Source: Tenacibaculum holothuriorum (GTDB lineage: Bacteria > Bacteroidota > Bacteroidia > Flavobacteriales > Flavobacteriaceae). Taken from it: a stretch of DNA of 64,000 nt. Position numbers and translations under genes: made by a program. Under the pieces are notes generated by a model, which had not been told where the DNA came from, ran no database searches, and saw only the letters and a list, made by a program, of their open reading frames with translations. The stretch is from assembly GCF_002120225.1 (NCBI RefSeq), contig NZ_LAPZ01000012.1, forward strand, positions 1 through 64,000, written 5' to 3'. Position 1 is the stretch's first letter, and every line of letters begins with the position of its first letter. Positions 26,872-36,342 of the stretch are shown piece by piece.

Positions 26872-26901
26872 TTTAGACAAAAAGAACTATTTTTGTCTAA
26901 A
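26872..26901 (+). promoter_or_regulatory. Palindrome overlapping the pckA promoter
   Basis: A perfect 12-bp inverted repeat, TTTAGACAAAAA (26872-26883) and TTTTTGTCTAAA (26890-26901), is separated by 6 bases. The right side contains TATTTTTG (26888-26895), a -7 element for pckA. No T tract follows, so a terminator is unlikely; an operator for a dimeric regulator is more likely. Confidence 0.55.
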
Positions 26902-26927
26902 ATAAAACACAACTAAAATCATTTAAG

Positions 26928-28535
26928 ATGACAAATCTTGATACGAAAACGATTTCGTTAGATGACTTAGGAATTGAAGGAGCTACGGTGCGTTACCAAC
27001 TGACTTCTGATGAGTTACACGATATCACAATTGAAAAAGGACAAGGAGAGAATACTAGTTTTGGTGCTTTAGCTGTAAGAACAGGAGAGTTTACAGGACG
27101 TTCACCAATGGATCGTTTTATTGTAAAAGACGACATAACTAAAGATGAGATTTGGTGGGGAGACATCAATATTCCTTTTGATTCAGAAAAATTCGATAAA
27201 TTATACGATAAAGTAACAGCATATTTATCTAACAAAGAAGTGTTTGTTAGAGATTCTTATGCATGTGCTGATGAAAATTATAAATTAAATATTCGTGTTG
27301 TAAACGAATATCCTTGGAGCAATATGTTTGCTTATAACATGTTTTTACGTCCTACTGAAGAAGAGTTAAAAAACTTCTCACCAGAATGGACAGTTGTAAA
27401 TGCTCCAGGTTTTATGGCTAATCCAGAAGTTGACGGAACTCGTCAACACAACTTTGCTATTTTAAACTTTACTAAAAAAGTAGCATTAATTGGTGGTACA
27501 GGTTATACAGGAGAGATTAAAAAAGGAATCTTTTCTGCATTAAACTTTATTTTACCAGTATTTAAAAATACGTTACCAATGCACTGTTCTGCAAATGTTG
27601 GTAAAGATGGAGATACCGCTATTTTCTTCGGATTATCAGGAACAGGAAAAACGACTTTATCTACAGATCCTAACCGTAGTTTAATTGGAGATGACGAACA
27701 CGGATGGACTAACGAAAACACTGTTTTTAATTTTGAAGGTGGATGTTACGCTAAAGTAATTGATCTTTCTCAAGAAAAAGAACCAGAAATTTATGGAGCT
27801 ATAAAGAGAGGAGCGATCTTAGAAAACATAATTATGGATGATAAAGGAAATGTAGATTTTGCAGACACTTCTATTACGCAAAATACTCGTGTAAGCTATC
27901 CTATTTATCATATTGAAAATATTCAAACTCCATCAATCGGTAAAAATCCTAAGAATATATTTTTCTTAACTGCTGATGCTTTTGGAGTATTGCCTCCAAT
28001 ATCTAAATTAACACCAGGTCAAGCCGCGTACCACTTTATTTCAGGATATACTGCTAAAGTAGCGGGTACAGAAGCAGGAGTTACAGAGCCGCAACCAAGT
28101 TTTTCAGCTTGTTTCGGTGCACCATTTATGCCATTACATCCAACAAAATACGCTGAGATGTTAAGCAAAAAAATGAAAGAAACTGGTGTAAACGTTTGGT
28201 TAGTAAACACAGGTTGGTTTGCTGGTCCTTACGGAGTTGGAGATAGAATGAAGTTAAAGTATACACGTGCAATGATTAATGCAGCTTTAACTGGTGGTTT
28301 ACCTGAAGAAATTACACACGAAGATTACCATATTCATTCAGTATTTGGATTGGCACAACCAAGACAATGTCCTGGGGTTCCTTCAGAATTATTAAGCCAG
28401 CGTCAAGCTTGGAACAATGATGAAGGTTATTATGAAACTGCACACAAATTAGCAGATTCATTTAGAGAGAACTTTAAGAAGTTTGAAGAATATGCAAATG
28501 ATGAAATTTTAGCGGGAGGACCTCCAACTAAATAA
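26928..28535 (+). CDS. pckA: Phosphoenolpyruvate carboxykinase (ATP)
   Basis: This 535-residue enzyme converts oxaloacetate and ATP to phosphoenolpyruvate, CO2 and ADP, the entry to gluconeogenesis. The P-loop FFGLSGTGKTTLS (about 227-239), the kinase-2 DDEHGW segment, the substrate motif FTGRSPMDRF and the adenine-binding NTGWFAGPYGVG region are all present. It is likely needed when the cell lives on amino acids, which fits the amino-acid catabolic genes nearby. A palindrome overlaps its promoter and a terminator follows. Confidence 0.98.
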   Translation: MTNLDTKTISLDDLGIEGATVRYQLTSDELHDITIEKGQGENTSFGALAVRTGEFTGRSPMDRFIVKDDITKDEIWWGDINIPFDSEKFDKLYDKVTAYLSNKEVFVRDSYACADENYKLNIRVVNEYPWSNMFAYNMFLRPTEEELKNFSPEWTVVNAPGFMANPEVDGTRQHNFAILNFTKKVALIGGTGYTGEIKKGIFSALNFILPVFKNTLPMHCSANVGKDGDTAIFFGLSGTGKTTLSTDPNRSLIGDDEHGWTNENTVFNFEGGCYAKVIDLSQEKEPEIYGAIKRGAILENIIMDDKGNVDFADTSITQNTRVSYPIYHIENIQTPSIGKNPKNIFFLTADAFGVLPPISKLTPGQAAYHFISGYTAKVAGTEAGVTEPQPSFSACFGAPFMPLHPTKYAEMLSKKMKETGVNVWLVNTGWFAGPYGVGDRMKLKYTRAMINAALTGGLPEEITHEDYHIHSVFGLAQPRQCPGVPSELLSQRQAWNNDEGYYETAHKLADSFRENFKKFEEYANDEILAGGPPTK

Positions 28536-28552
28536 TCGAAAATAGATATAAT

Positions 28553-28583
28553 AAAAAAGCACTCAAATACTGAGTGCTTTTTT
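28553..28583. terminator. Terminator between pckA and the AraC gene
   Basis: A 13-bp stem AAAAAAGCACTCA / TGAGTGCTTTTTT with a 5-base loop lies between convergent genes, just touching the AraC stop. Confidence 0.88.
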
Positions 28584-29428
28584 TATGCGATAACTTTTCT
28601 ATAATCTCTGGGAGCTACTTTTTTATAATCTTTAAATTTTCTATTGAAATTAGAAAGGTTTTTAAAACCACTTTGATATGCAATTTCGCTAATTGTTAAT
28701 TCATTATTATTACCTAAAAGCTTGCAAGCATTTTCAATTCTTAGTTCGTTTAAAAAAGTAAAATAGGTTTTGTTGGTTCTCTGCTTAAAATACCTACAAA
28801 ACGCATTAGGAGTCATGTTTGCTTCATTGGCTATGGTATCTAAATCAATATTCTTATCAAAGTTATGAATAGTATAATCCATTATATTTCTCATTCTTTT
28901 ACCTTCATTATCTGTATATTTTCGAGGGTAAATAAAGTTTGAAAGAGAACTACTTTTAGATTTATTAATGATATTTAGTATTTTAAAAAAGTTAATAAAA
29001 CGTTCTAAATTATTTTGATGTTGAAGTAATAAAAACTGATTTATAATTTTAGTTTGATTATTCATAATTCTTAATCCGGATATAGATTTAGAAAAAAAGT
29101 TTTGAAGCTCTTTAAAATCGTCAAGTTCAAAAAAAGACTTACCAAATGATTTTTTAGTAAAAAAAAGAGAAATCATAAATGACTCTTTAATAGCTGTCGT
29201 ATCACTTTTAAAAACATGGGGTAAATTACTTCCAATAACTAAAATATCTCCAGTTTTATAATCACTAACAGTATCAGCAACAATTAAAGTTCCTTCACCT
29301 TTAATAATAGCACATATTTGAATCTCTTCATGCTGATGTAATTTATCATAAAAAACTTCTTCTTTATCTTCTTGATAAATGAGTCCAATATTTTGAGTCT
29401 TCGGAATTTTAAAGGGAAAAACTTTCAT
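28583..29428 (-). CDS. AraC-family regulator with cupin sensor domain
   Basis: The 281-residue protein has an N-terminal cupin (about 20-95: LHQHEEIQICAIIKGEGTLIV...YKTGDILVIGSNLPHVF) and a C-terminal double helix-turn-helix (about 183-281). The latter includes IANEANMTPNAFCRYFKQRTNKTYFTFLNELRIENAC and ISEIAYQSGFKNLSNFNRKFKDY. It is divergent from the hydroxyproline operon, so it is the likely pathway regulator sensing a hydroxyproline-derived metabolite (inference from position). Confidence 0.9.
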   Translation of the reverse strand: MKVFPFKIPKTQNIGLIYQEDKEEVFYDKLHQHEEIQICAIIKGEGTLIVADTVSDYKTGDILVIGSNLPHVFKSDTTAIKESFMISLFFTKKSFGKSFFELDDFKELQNFFSKSISGLRIMNNQTKIINQFLLLQHQNNLERFINFFKILNIINKSKSSSLSNFIYPRKYTDNEGKRMRNIMDYTIHNFDKNIDLDTIANEANMTPNAFCRYFKQRTNKTYFTFLNELRIENACKLLGNNNELTISEIAYQSGFKNLSNFNRKFKDYKKVAPRDYRKVIA

Positions 29429-29566
29429 TTTATATGTAATACTTAATTATCATGACTATGTAAAAATATGCAAATAATACCTTTTAATAACTGTTGTGTT
29501 GTTTAAAAAGATAATATAATATTAGTGTGTGTTAATATAGATAAACCAAAAAGACAACTTGCTAGG

Positions 29567-29574
29567 TAATTTTG
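29567..29574 (+). promoter_or_regulatory. Promoter -7 element of the hydroxyproline operon
   Basis: TAATTTTG matches TAnnTTTG, 19 bases before the ATG, giving a very short leader. No good TTG is found at -33, in keeping with AraC-type activation. Upstream, TGTGTTGTTTAA-like (29495 on) and TGTGTGTTAAT-like (29525 on) sequences could be half-sites. Confidence 0.5.
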
Positions 29575-29593
29575 TATAGAAAAATAAAACACA

Positions 29594-30520
29594 ATGAGCA
29601 TAGAATGGAAAGGTGTAATGCCTGCAGTAACAACTAAATTTACCAATGATGATACTTTAGACTTAAATATGTTTGAAGTAAATATTAAGGCACAATTAGA
29701 AGCAGGAGTTCACGGAATTGTTTTAGGAGGAACATTAGGAGAGGCAAGTACTTTAACGAATGAAGAGAAAAGTATATTAACTCAAAAAACGGTTGATATT
29801 GTTAAAAGTAAAGTTCCTGTACTTATTAATATAGCAGAACAAACTACGAAAGCGGCTATAGAGGCAGCTCAAAAAGCTGAGAAAGATGGAGCTAGAGGTT
29901 TAATGATGTTGCCACCAATGAGGTATAAAGCAGATGGTAGAGAAACTGTTGAATACTTTAAAGCTGTGGCTAACAATACATCATTACCAATTATGGTGTA
30001 TAACAATCCAGTAGATTATGGAATTGAGGTTACCTTGTCAATGTTCGATGAATTGTTAAAATGTGGTAATATAGAAGCTGTAAAAGAATCTACAAGAGAT
30101 ATTTCTAACGTGACTCGAATCAAAAATAATTTTGGAGATAGACTAAAGATAATGACTGGAGTAGATACACTAGCTTTAGAAAGTTTATTAATGGGAGCAG
30201 ATGGTTGGATTGCTGGTTTGGTATGTGCTTTTCCAAAAGAGACAGTTGCTATTTACGAGTTGCAAAAAGCAGGAAGAATTAAAGAAGCTTTAGAAATTTA
30301 CAGATGGTTTTTACCATTGTTAGAGTTAGATATCAACGCAAAATTAGTGCAAAATATCAAGCTTGCTGAAGTTGCTACTGGTATAGGAACAGAAAATGTA
30401 AGAGCACCACGATTACCTTTAATAGGAGATGAAAGATCTCATGTTGAGCAAGTAATAGAAAGCGGATTGAAAAATCGTCCAGCTTTACCAGATTATAAGA
30501 GTTTACAATTAGTACATTAA
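29594..30520 (+). CDS. lhpC: 1-pyrroline-4-hydroxy-2-carboxylate deaminase (DHDPS family)
   Basis: This 308-residue TIM barrel of the dihydrodipicolinate synthase superfamily has the Schiff-base Lys164 in AVKESTRD and Tyr136 in MVYNNPV. The sequence motif GGTLGEASTLTNEE replaces the GTTGE of true DapA. By itself the substrate is ambiguous, but the operon holds 4-hydroxyproline epimerase, a D-amino-acid dehydrogenase and a semialdehyde dehydrogenase. It is thus best read as the deaminase that turns 1-pyrroline-4-hydroxy-2-carboxylate into alpha-ketoglutarate semialdehyde. It is the first gene of the operon. Confidence 0.85.
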   Translation: MSIEWKGVMPAVTTKFTNDDTLDLNMFEVNIKAQLEAGVHGIVLGGTLGEASTLTNEEKSILTQKTVDIVKSKVPVLINIAEQTTKAAIEAAQKAEKDGARGLMMLPPMRYKADGRETVEYFKAVANNTSLPIMVYNNPVDYGIEVTLSMFDELLKCGNIEAVKESTRDISNVTRIKNNFGDRLKIMTGVDTLALESLLMGADGWIAGLVCAFPKETVAIYELQKAGRIKEALEIYRWFLPLLELDINAKLVQNIKLAEVATGIGTENVRAPRLPLIGDERSHVEQVIESGLKNRPALPDYKSLQLVH

Positions 30521-30530
30521 ATTTAGGAGA

Positions 30531-32117
30531 ATGATTACAGGTAAAAATTATATAGGAAACAAACTATCCGGTAAAGGAACTATTACACATAGAACCATAA
30601 ACCCTAAGTTAAATATTGAAAATCCGTACGAGTTTGTTCAAGCAACAGAAGAAGAAGTTGAAGAAGCTGTAGCATTATCTGAAAAAGCATTTCAAGAATA
30701 TAAAAACTATTCAGGCAAAAAGAAAGCTATTTTCTTAAATACTATTGCTGATGAAATTTTAGCACTAGGAGATGAACTAATCCAAACCTATACTTCAGAG
30801 TCTGGTTTACCAGAAGGAAGAGCTATGGGTGAGCGAGGTCGTACGATGAATCAATTAAGAGCCTTTGCTAATTTATTAGAAGAAGGAACTTGGAATAATA
30901 GTGTTATTGACACTGCAGATGCTTCACGTGAACCAGCACCAAAACCAGATATTCGAAGAATAAATATCCCTTTAGGTCCTGTAGTGGTTTTTGCAGCAAG
31001 TAATTTTCCTTTAGCATTTTCAACAGCAGGAGGGGATACTGCAAGTGCATTAGCTGCAGGTTGTCCTGTTATTATGAAAGCACATTCAATGCATGCGGGA
31101 ACTAGTGAATTAGTTGCTTCAGCAATAATAAAAGCTGCTGAAAAAACTGGAATGCCAAATGGAATTTTTTCAAACATTACAGGTAGTGGTAGAGTTGTTG
31201 GTGCAGCTTTAGTAAAACATCCTAAGGTAAAAGCGGTTGGGTTTACTGGAAGTATTTCAGGAGGTAAAGCCTTATGTAGTTTAGCAGCAAATAGAGAAGA
31301 ACCAATTCCTGTTTTTGCAGAAATGGGAAGTATCAATCCTGTAATTATAACTCCAGAAGCAATTGCAGCTAGAGGAGAAAATATAGCAAGTACTTATGCA
31401 GGTTCAATAACATTAGGAGCAGGACAATTTTGTACCAATCCAGGATTGTTATTAACCATTAAAAGTGATAAAACGGATGATTTTATAAATGATTTAGGTA
31501 AAAAAGCTGCGGAAATTGAATCGCAATGCATGCTGCACCCTAATATAAAAAGAGATTTTGTTGCTAATGGAAATAGTGTTTCTGCTCAAGCTGGAGTAGA
31601 AGTAGTTTCAGAAATTATTGAAGCCGTAGCTGAAAATAATGCTCCTACTAAGATTGTAAAAGTTTCTGGAGAGCAATTCTTAGAAAATAATAAACTACAT
31701 CAAGAGGTTTTTGGTCCTTTTTCTTTAGTGGTTGTGTGTGATTCTAAAGAAGAACTGATAGAAGTTGTTAATGGATTAGAAGGGCAATTAACAGGAACAA
31801 TTTTAGCAGAAGAATCAGAACTGTCTACTATGAATGATGTACTACAAGCGTTACAAAATAGAGTTGGGAGAATTATTTTTAATGGAGTGCCAACAGGTGT
31901 AGAGGTCTGTGCTGCAATGACTCATGGAGGGCCGTTTCCTGCATCGAGTGATAGTAGATTTACTGCGGTAGGAGTTAATTCAATAAATAGATGGGTAAGA
32001 CCTTTTAGTTATCAAGATTTTCCTGACAGTTTATTGCCTGATGAATTAAAAAATAGCAACCCATTACAAATTTTACGATTAGTTGATGGTAGCTTAACAA
32101 AAGACAAAATCAATTAA
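30531..32117 (+). CDS. Alpha-ketoglutarate semialdehyde dehydrogenase
   Basis: A 528-residue NAD(P)-dependent aldehyde dehydrogenase with the catalytic Cys in AGQFCTNPG and general base Glu in FAEMGSINPV. The cofactor lobe shows FAASNFPLAFSTAGGDTASALAAGCPVIMKAH and VGFTGSISGGKAL. This divergent branch (not the Gly-x-x-x-x-Gly class I type) includes the KGSADH enzymes of hydroxyproline and sugar-acid pathways. It would give 2-oxoglutarate, the end product. It begins 10 bases after the deaminase gene. Confidence 0.88.
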   Translation: MITGKNYIGNKLSGKGTITHRTINPKLNIENPYEFVQATEEEVEEAVALSEKAFQEYKNYSGKKKAIFLNTIADEILALGDELIQTYTSESGLPEGRAMGERGRTMNQLRAFANLLEEGTWNNSVIDTADASREPAPKPDIRRINIPLGPVVVFAASNFPLAFSTAGGDTASALAAGCPVIMKAHSMHAGTSELVASAIIKAAEKTGMPNGIFSNITGSGRVVGAALVKHPKVKAVGFTGSISGGKALCSLAANREEPIPVFAEMGSINPVIITPEAIAARGENIASTYAGSITLGAGQFCTNPGLLLTIKSDKTDDFINDLGKKAAEIESQCMLHPNIKRDFVANGNSVSAQAGVEVVSEIIEAVAENNAPTKIVKVSGEQFLENNKLHQEVFGPFSLVVVCDSKEELIEVVNGLEGQLTGTILAEESELSTMNDVLQALQNRVGRIIFNGVPTGVEVCAAMTHGGPFPASSDSRFTAVGVNSINRWVRPFSYQDFPDSLLPDELKNSNPLQILRLVDGSLTKDKIN

Positions 32118-32128
32118 CAAAAATTAAG

Positions 32129-32261
32129 AATTTCTTTAGACTCTGTTTGAATAAAAACGATTACTTTTGGCAGCGCTAAAGAAATTGACAATAAAGCCAA
32201 CTACGTTTCTCTTGAATAGTTAAATAATGAAGGGGTTTTTCTAAGACGGAGAACTAGTTGG
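32129..32261 (+). promoter_or_regulatory. Structured leader and promoter before the epimerase gene
   Basis: Two inverted repeats are stacked here. Arms AATTTCTTTAG (32129-32139) and CTAAAGAAATT (32176-32186) are perfect over 11 bp and flank a -7 element TACTTTTG (32162-32169). Next, 32197-32212 pairs with 32248-32261 over 13 Watson-Crick pairs plus one G-T, with two single-base bulges (outer arm CCAACTA/TAGTTGG). The second lies in the leader of the epimerase transcript. No T run follows, so it is not a terminator. Confidence 0.5.
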
Positions 32262-32277
32262 TAATTCAATTTTTAGC

Positions 32278-33285
32278 ATGAGAAAAACTTTCTTCTGTAT
32301 AGACGCCCATACTTGTGGAAATCCGGTTAGAGTTATCGCCGGAGGAGGTCCAAATCTTATTGGACAAAACATGAGTGAAAAACGCCAACATTTTTTACAA
32401 GAATACGATTGGATTCGTAAAGGATTAATGTTTGAACCGAGAGGTCACGATATGATGAGTGGTGCTATAATTTATCCACCTCATAATCCAGAAAATGATT
32501 TTGCAATACTATTTGTTGAGACTTCTGGATGTTTGCCAATGTGCGGGCATGGAACTATTGGAACAATAACCATTGCCATTGAAGAGGGGTTGATTACCCC
32601 GAGAATTCCAGGTAAAATAAGAATGGAAGCTCCTGCTGGTTTGGTTGAAATTGAATACAAACAAACAAATAATAAAGTTGAGTGGGTAAAGCTGATTAAT
32701 GTAAAAAGTTATTTAGCTGCAGAAGGATTAACTGTCGATTGTCCTGAATTGGGTGAAATTACATTCGATGTTGCTTATGGAGGAAATTACTACGCTATTG
32801 TCGATCCGCAAAAAAACTTTGTTGGAGTACATGAGTTTACAGCTTCAAAAATTATTCAATATTCTCAAATAGTTCGTGCTAGAATTAATGAGAAATATCC
32901 AGATATGTTTATTCATCCAGAAAACGAAACGATTAGAGATGTTTCGCATATGTTATGGACAGGAAATCCTATTGATGAAACTTCTTCAGGAAGAAATGCT
33001 GTTTTTTATGGAGATAAAGCAATAGATAGGAGTCCTTGCGGAACAGGAACTTCGGCACGATTAGCACAATTACATGCTAAAGGAAAACTAAAAAAAAGAG
33101 AAGAGTTTATTCATGAAAGTTTTATTGGTAGCAAGTTTGTAGGTTGTGTAGAAGAAGAGGTTGAACTAGATGGAAAATCCGCAATTATACCAAGCATAAA
33201 AGGTTGGGCAAAAATATACGGGTACAACACTATTATAATTGATGATGAAGACGATCCTTATGCACACGGATTTCAAGTAATTTAA
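32278..33285 (+). CDS. 4-hydroxyproline 2-epimerase (proline racemase family)
   Basis: The 335-residue protein has both catalytic cysteines of the racemase/epimerase type: Cys89 in PMCGHGTIG and Cys254 in DRSPCGTGTSARLA. This two-Cys configuration moves a proton at C2 and marks it as trans-4-hydroxy-L-proline to cis-4-hydroxy-D-proline epimerase rather than a dehydratase. The HypE assignment, rather than proline racemase, rests on the operon. It has its own promoter in addition to read-through from the upstream genes. Confidence 0.92.
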   Translation: MRKTFFCIDAHTCGNPVRVIAGGGPNLIGQNMSEKRQHFLQEYDWIRKGLMFEPRGHDMMSGAIIYPPHNPENDFAILFVETSGCLPMCGHGTIGTITIAIEEGLITPRIPGKIRMEAPAGLVEIEYKQTNNKVEWVKLINVKSYLAAEGLTVDCPELGEITFDVAYGGNYYAIVDPQKNFVGVHEFTASKIIQYSQIVRARINEKYPDMFIHPENETIRDVSHMLWTGNPIDETSSGRNAVFYGDKAIDRSPCGTGTSARLAQLHAKGKLKKREEFIHESFIGSKFVGCVEEEVELDGKSAIIPSIKGWAKIYGYNTIIIDDEDDPYAHGFQVI

Positions 33286-33290
33286 TAGTG

Positions 33291-34541
33291 ATGGAAAAGA
33301 AAGTACTCATAATAGGTGGTGGAATTATAGGATTGTGTTCTGCATATTACTTACAGAAAGAAGGGCACTCGGTTACTGTTATCGATAAATCAGATTTTTC
33401 AAAAGGAGCTTCATATGTAAATGCAGGTTATATAACTCCTAGTCATATTATTTCTTTAGCTGCTCCTGGAATGATTTCTAAAGGAATAAAATGGATGTTC
33501 AATCAATCAAGTCCGTTTTATGTAAAACCAAGATTAGATGCAGATTTTCTAAAATGGTCTTGGTTATTTAAACAATCAGCTACTCAGAAAAAGGTTGAAG
33601 CATCAATCCCTATTATTAAAGATATCAATATTTTTAGTAGAGGATTATATGAAGATTTAAAAAACTCTAAGGATTTTGATTTCTTTTATCAGCACAAAGG
33701 TTTGTTAATGTGTTATCAAACAGATAAAGCTGGAGAAGAAGAATGGAATGTTGGTAAAAGAGCGCTGAAAGAAGGATTAAATGTAGAATTGCTAACTAAA
33801 GAAGAAGTAACAAAAATAGAATCGACTGCCAACCTCAATGTTAAAGGAGCTGTGTATTATCGTTCTGATGCACATATGACTCCACAAAACTTTATGAGAC
33901 AACTAAAGTTATATTTAGAGAAAGTAGGAGTTAATTTTATAGCAAACACTGCGATAAAAGATATAAACTTGTTAAACGATACAGTGTCTTCTGTGGTGAC
34001 AGAAAAAGGAGAGGCTTATTTAGCAGATGAAGTAATATTAGCTTCGGGAGCTTGGTCTTCTGAATTGGTTAAAAAGTTGGGAATAACAATTCCGTTACAA
34101 GCTGGTAAAGGATATTGTATAAATACAAATAAAGACACAGGAATTACAATTCCATCTATTTTAATGGAAGCTAAAGTTGCTGTAACACCAATGGATGGAT
34201 TTACAAGATTTGCAGGAACAATGGAATTGGGAGGAATTAACCATTCAGTAAATCCTATTCGAGTAAAATCAATAGCAAGAGCAGCTGAAAAATATTATGA
34301 TAATGTAAAAATTTCGCCTCAAGAAATTGCTGAAGCGAAATGTGGCTTAAGACCTTGTTCTCCTGACGGATTGCCGTATATTGGTAGAGCATCTAAAATT
34401 AAAAACTTAACCATTGCAACTGGTCATGCAATGATGGGATGGAGCTTAGGACCAGCTACTGGTAAGTTAGTTTCTGAGCTAATTTCTGAACAAAAAACAA
34501 GTTTGAATTTAGCTCCTTTTAAAGTAGAACGATTTAAGTAA
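33291..34541 (+). CDS. FAD-dependent D-amino acid (D-hydroxyproline) dehydrogenase
   Basis: Start taken at ATG 33291; a GTG directly before it is less likely. The 416-residue DadA/DAO-family protein opens with the FAD motif VLIIGGGIIGLCSAYYLQKEG. It ends with CGLRPCSPDGLPYIGRASKIKNLTIATGHAMMGWSLGPATGKLVSEL, typical of the family. It would oxidise cis-4-hydroxy-D-proline to 1-pyrroline-4-hydroxy-2-carboxylate, passing electrons to the respiratory chain. It follows the epimerase gene by 5 bases. Confidence 0.9.
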   Translation: MEKKVLIIGGGIIGLCSAYYLQKEGHSVTVIDKSDFSKGASYVNAGYITPSHIISLAAPGMISKGIKWMFNQSSPFYVKPRLDADFLKWSWLFKQSATQKKVEASIPIIKDINIFSRGLYEDLKNSKDFDFFYQHKGLLMCYQTDKAGEEEWNVGKRALKEGLNVELLTKEEVTKIESTANLNVKGAVYYRSDAHMTPQNFMRQLKLYLEKVGVNFIANTAIKDINLLNDTVSSVVTEKGEAYLADEVILASGAWSSELVKKLGITIPLQAGKGYCINTNKDTGITIPSILMEAKVAVTPMDGFTRFAGTMELGGINHSVNPIRVKSIARAAEKYYDNVKISPQEIAEAKCGLRPCSPDGLPYIGRASKIKNLTIATGHAMMGWSLGPATGKLVSELISEQKTSLNLAPFKVERFK

Positions 34542-34556
34542 ATAAAAATAGAAGTT

Positions 34557-36341
34557 ATGATTTTAAATAGAATTGCAGCACTAAGGAATTATATGAATCA
34601 TCATAATTTAGATACTTTTATCATACCTTCTACCGATCCGCATCAATCAGAATATGTAGCAGACCATTGGAAAGTTAGAACTTATTTTTCAGGATTTACA
34701 GGCTCAGCAGGAATTTTGATAATCACTCAAAAAGTCGCTGCTTTATGGACAGATTCTCGTTATTTCTTACAATTTGAAGATGAATGTGGTAATTCAGAAA
34801 TAGAATTGTATAAACAATCAATACCACATGCACCAGAACATATTCCTTGGTTATGTAATTTACTGAATAAAAAAGATACAATCGGAATTGACTTTAGACA
34901 GTTTTCTAAATCGCAAATAGACTATTTAAAAGATTGTATAGGAGATAAAGAAATTCAACTAAAAAATCATCCTCATTTTACTAAAGAGATTTGGTTAGAT
35001 AGACCGAGTTTGCCTAAAGGAAAAGTTTCAAATCATTCGTTAGAATTTTCAGGAGAAAGCGCAAAATCAAAACTTGCTAAAGTTCAATTAGAATTAAAAA
35101 AACAAAAAGCAGATTATTATTTTTTCTCTTCTTTAGATGAAATTGCATGGTTGTTTAATATTCGTGCTACTGATGTTGATTTTACTCCTTTGGTAACCAG
35201 TTATGCCTTGGTAGGAGTAGAAGAAACTATTTTATTTTGTAATTGTGAAAGATTTAGTCAAGAACATCTTGAAGAGTTAAAGAGCATCGGAGTTTCGGTT
35301 TTAGATTATGATGAGGTCGCAGTAGAGTTGCCCAAACTGTCTAAAGAAACTGTAATTGTAACCGATGTTTTTAGTTTAAATTATGCTTGTTACAATGCAA
35401 TACAGGGGAGCATTGTTCATCAAAATTCAGTTGTAAAAGAATGGAAATCTATTAAGAATACTACTGAAATCAACGGTGCCATTTCTTGTATGAAAAAAGA
35501 CGGAGTAGCACTCACTAAGTTTTTTATGTGGTTAGAAGAAAGTTTACAACATAAAAAGCTTTCTGAATATGAAATAGGAAGAAAATTAGAATCTTTTAGA
35601 GCAGAACAAGAGCGTTACTCTGGTGAATCGTTTGCAGCAATTGTTGGTTATAAAGGAAATGGAGCAATTATTCATTATACCGCACCAAAAGAAAAATCTG
35701 CTTTAGTAGAAAAAAAAGGAATTCTATTAATTGATAGTGGAGCGCAATACAAAGACGGAACTACAGATATAACCCGAACACTTTGGTTAGGAGGAGAACC
35801 TTCTGAAGCTATTAAACAAGCTTACACAGCGGTGTTAAAAGGGTATATTTCTTTAGAACAAATTTCATTTCCAGAAGGAACCATAGGAGTACAACTTGAC
35901 GTATTAGCAAGAATGCATTTGTGGCAAGAAGGGTTGAGTTATCCACATGGAACAGGACATGGAATAGGGAGCTTTGGAATGGTACACGAACCTGAGCAAG
36001 GTTTTGCAACAAGTGGAGTCACTTCTCGTGGAACAGCAATTCATAAAGAAAATCAGTTAACAACGATTGAACCAGGTTGTTATGTAGCTGGTGAATTTGG
36101 TATTCGTATAGAAAATATAGTACTGTCTAAATTCAGTAAAAAAACTCAATTCGGAACGTTTTTAAAATTTGAACCACTTACATTATCCCCAATCGATACA
36201 CAATTGATCCTTGTGGACAAACTTTCTGAAAAAGAAATACAATGGTTAAATGAGTATCATCAAAAAGTTTATGACACACTGTCTGGTCTTCTAAATAAAG
36301 AAGAATGTGAATGGTTAAAAGAAAAGTGTAAGAAAATATAG
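34557..36341 (+). CDS. Xaa-Pro aminopeptidase (aminopeptidase P, M24B)
   Basis: This 594-residue protein has two creatinase-like N-terminal domains and a C-terminal pita-bread catalytic domain. The metal ligands are visible in LLIDSGAQYKDGTTDITRT (two Asp), HGTGHGIGSFGMVHE (His), TIEPGCY (Glu) and FGIRIENIV (Glu). It removes the residue before proline. Its place at the end of the hydroxyproline operon suggests it frees Pro/Hyp from collagen-derived peptides. No signal peptide, so cytoplasmic. It resembles the long, eukaryote-like APP rather than the shorter PepQ. Confidence 0.94.
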   Translation: MILNRIAALRNYMNHHNLDTFIIPSTDPHQSEYVADHWKVRTYFSGFTGSAGILIITQKVAALWTDSRYFLQFEDECGNSEIELYKQSIPHAPEHIPWLCNLLNKKDTIGIDFRQFSKSQIDYLKDCIGDKEIQLKNHPHFTKEIWLDRPSLPKGKVSNHSLEFSGESAKSKLAKVQLELKKQKADYYFFSSLDEIAWLFNIRATDVDFTPLVTSYALVGVEETILFCNCERFSQEHLEELKSIGVSVLDYDEVAVELPKLSKETVIVTDVFSLNYACYNAIQGSIVHQNSVVKEWKSIKNTTEINGAISCMKKDGVALTKFFMWLEESLQHKKLSEYEIGRKLESFRAEQERYSGESFAAIVGYKGNGAIIHYTAPKEKSALVEKKGILLIDSGAQYKDGTTDITRTLWLGGEPSEAIKQAYTAVLKGYISLEQISFPEGTIGVQLDVLARMHLWQEGLSYPHGTGHGIGSFGMVHEPEQGFATSGVTSRGTAIHKENQLTTIEPGCYVAGEFGIRIENIVLSKFSKKTQFGTFLKFEPLTLSPIDTQLILVDKLSEKEIQWLNEYHQKVYDTLSGLLNKEECEWLKEKCKKI

Positions 36342-36342
36342 T

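Noticed and set aside
30851..31336. 161-codon minus-strand frame within the aldehyde dehydrogenase gene
   Set aside because: Antisense to a gene with intact catalytic motifs; no promoter or family match.
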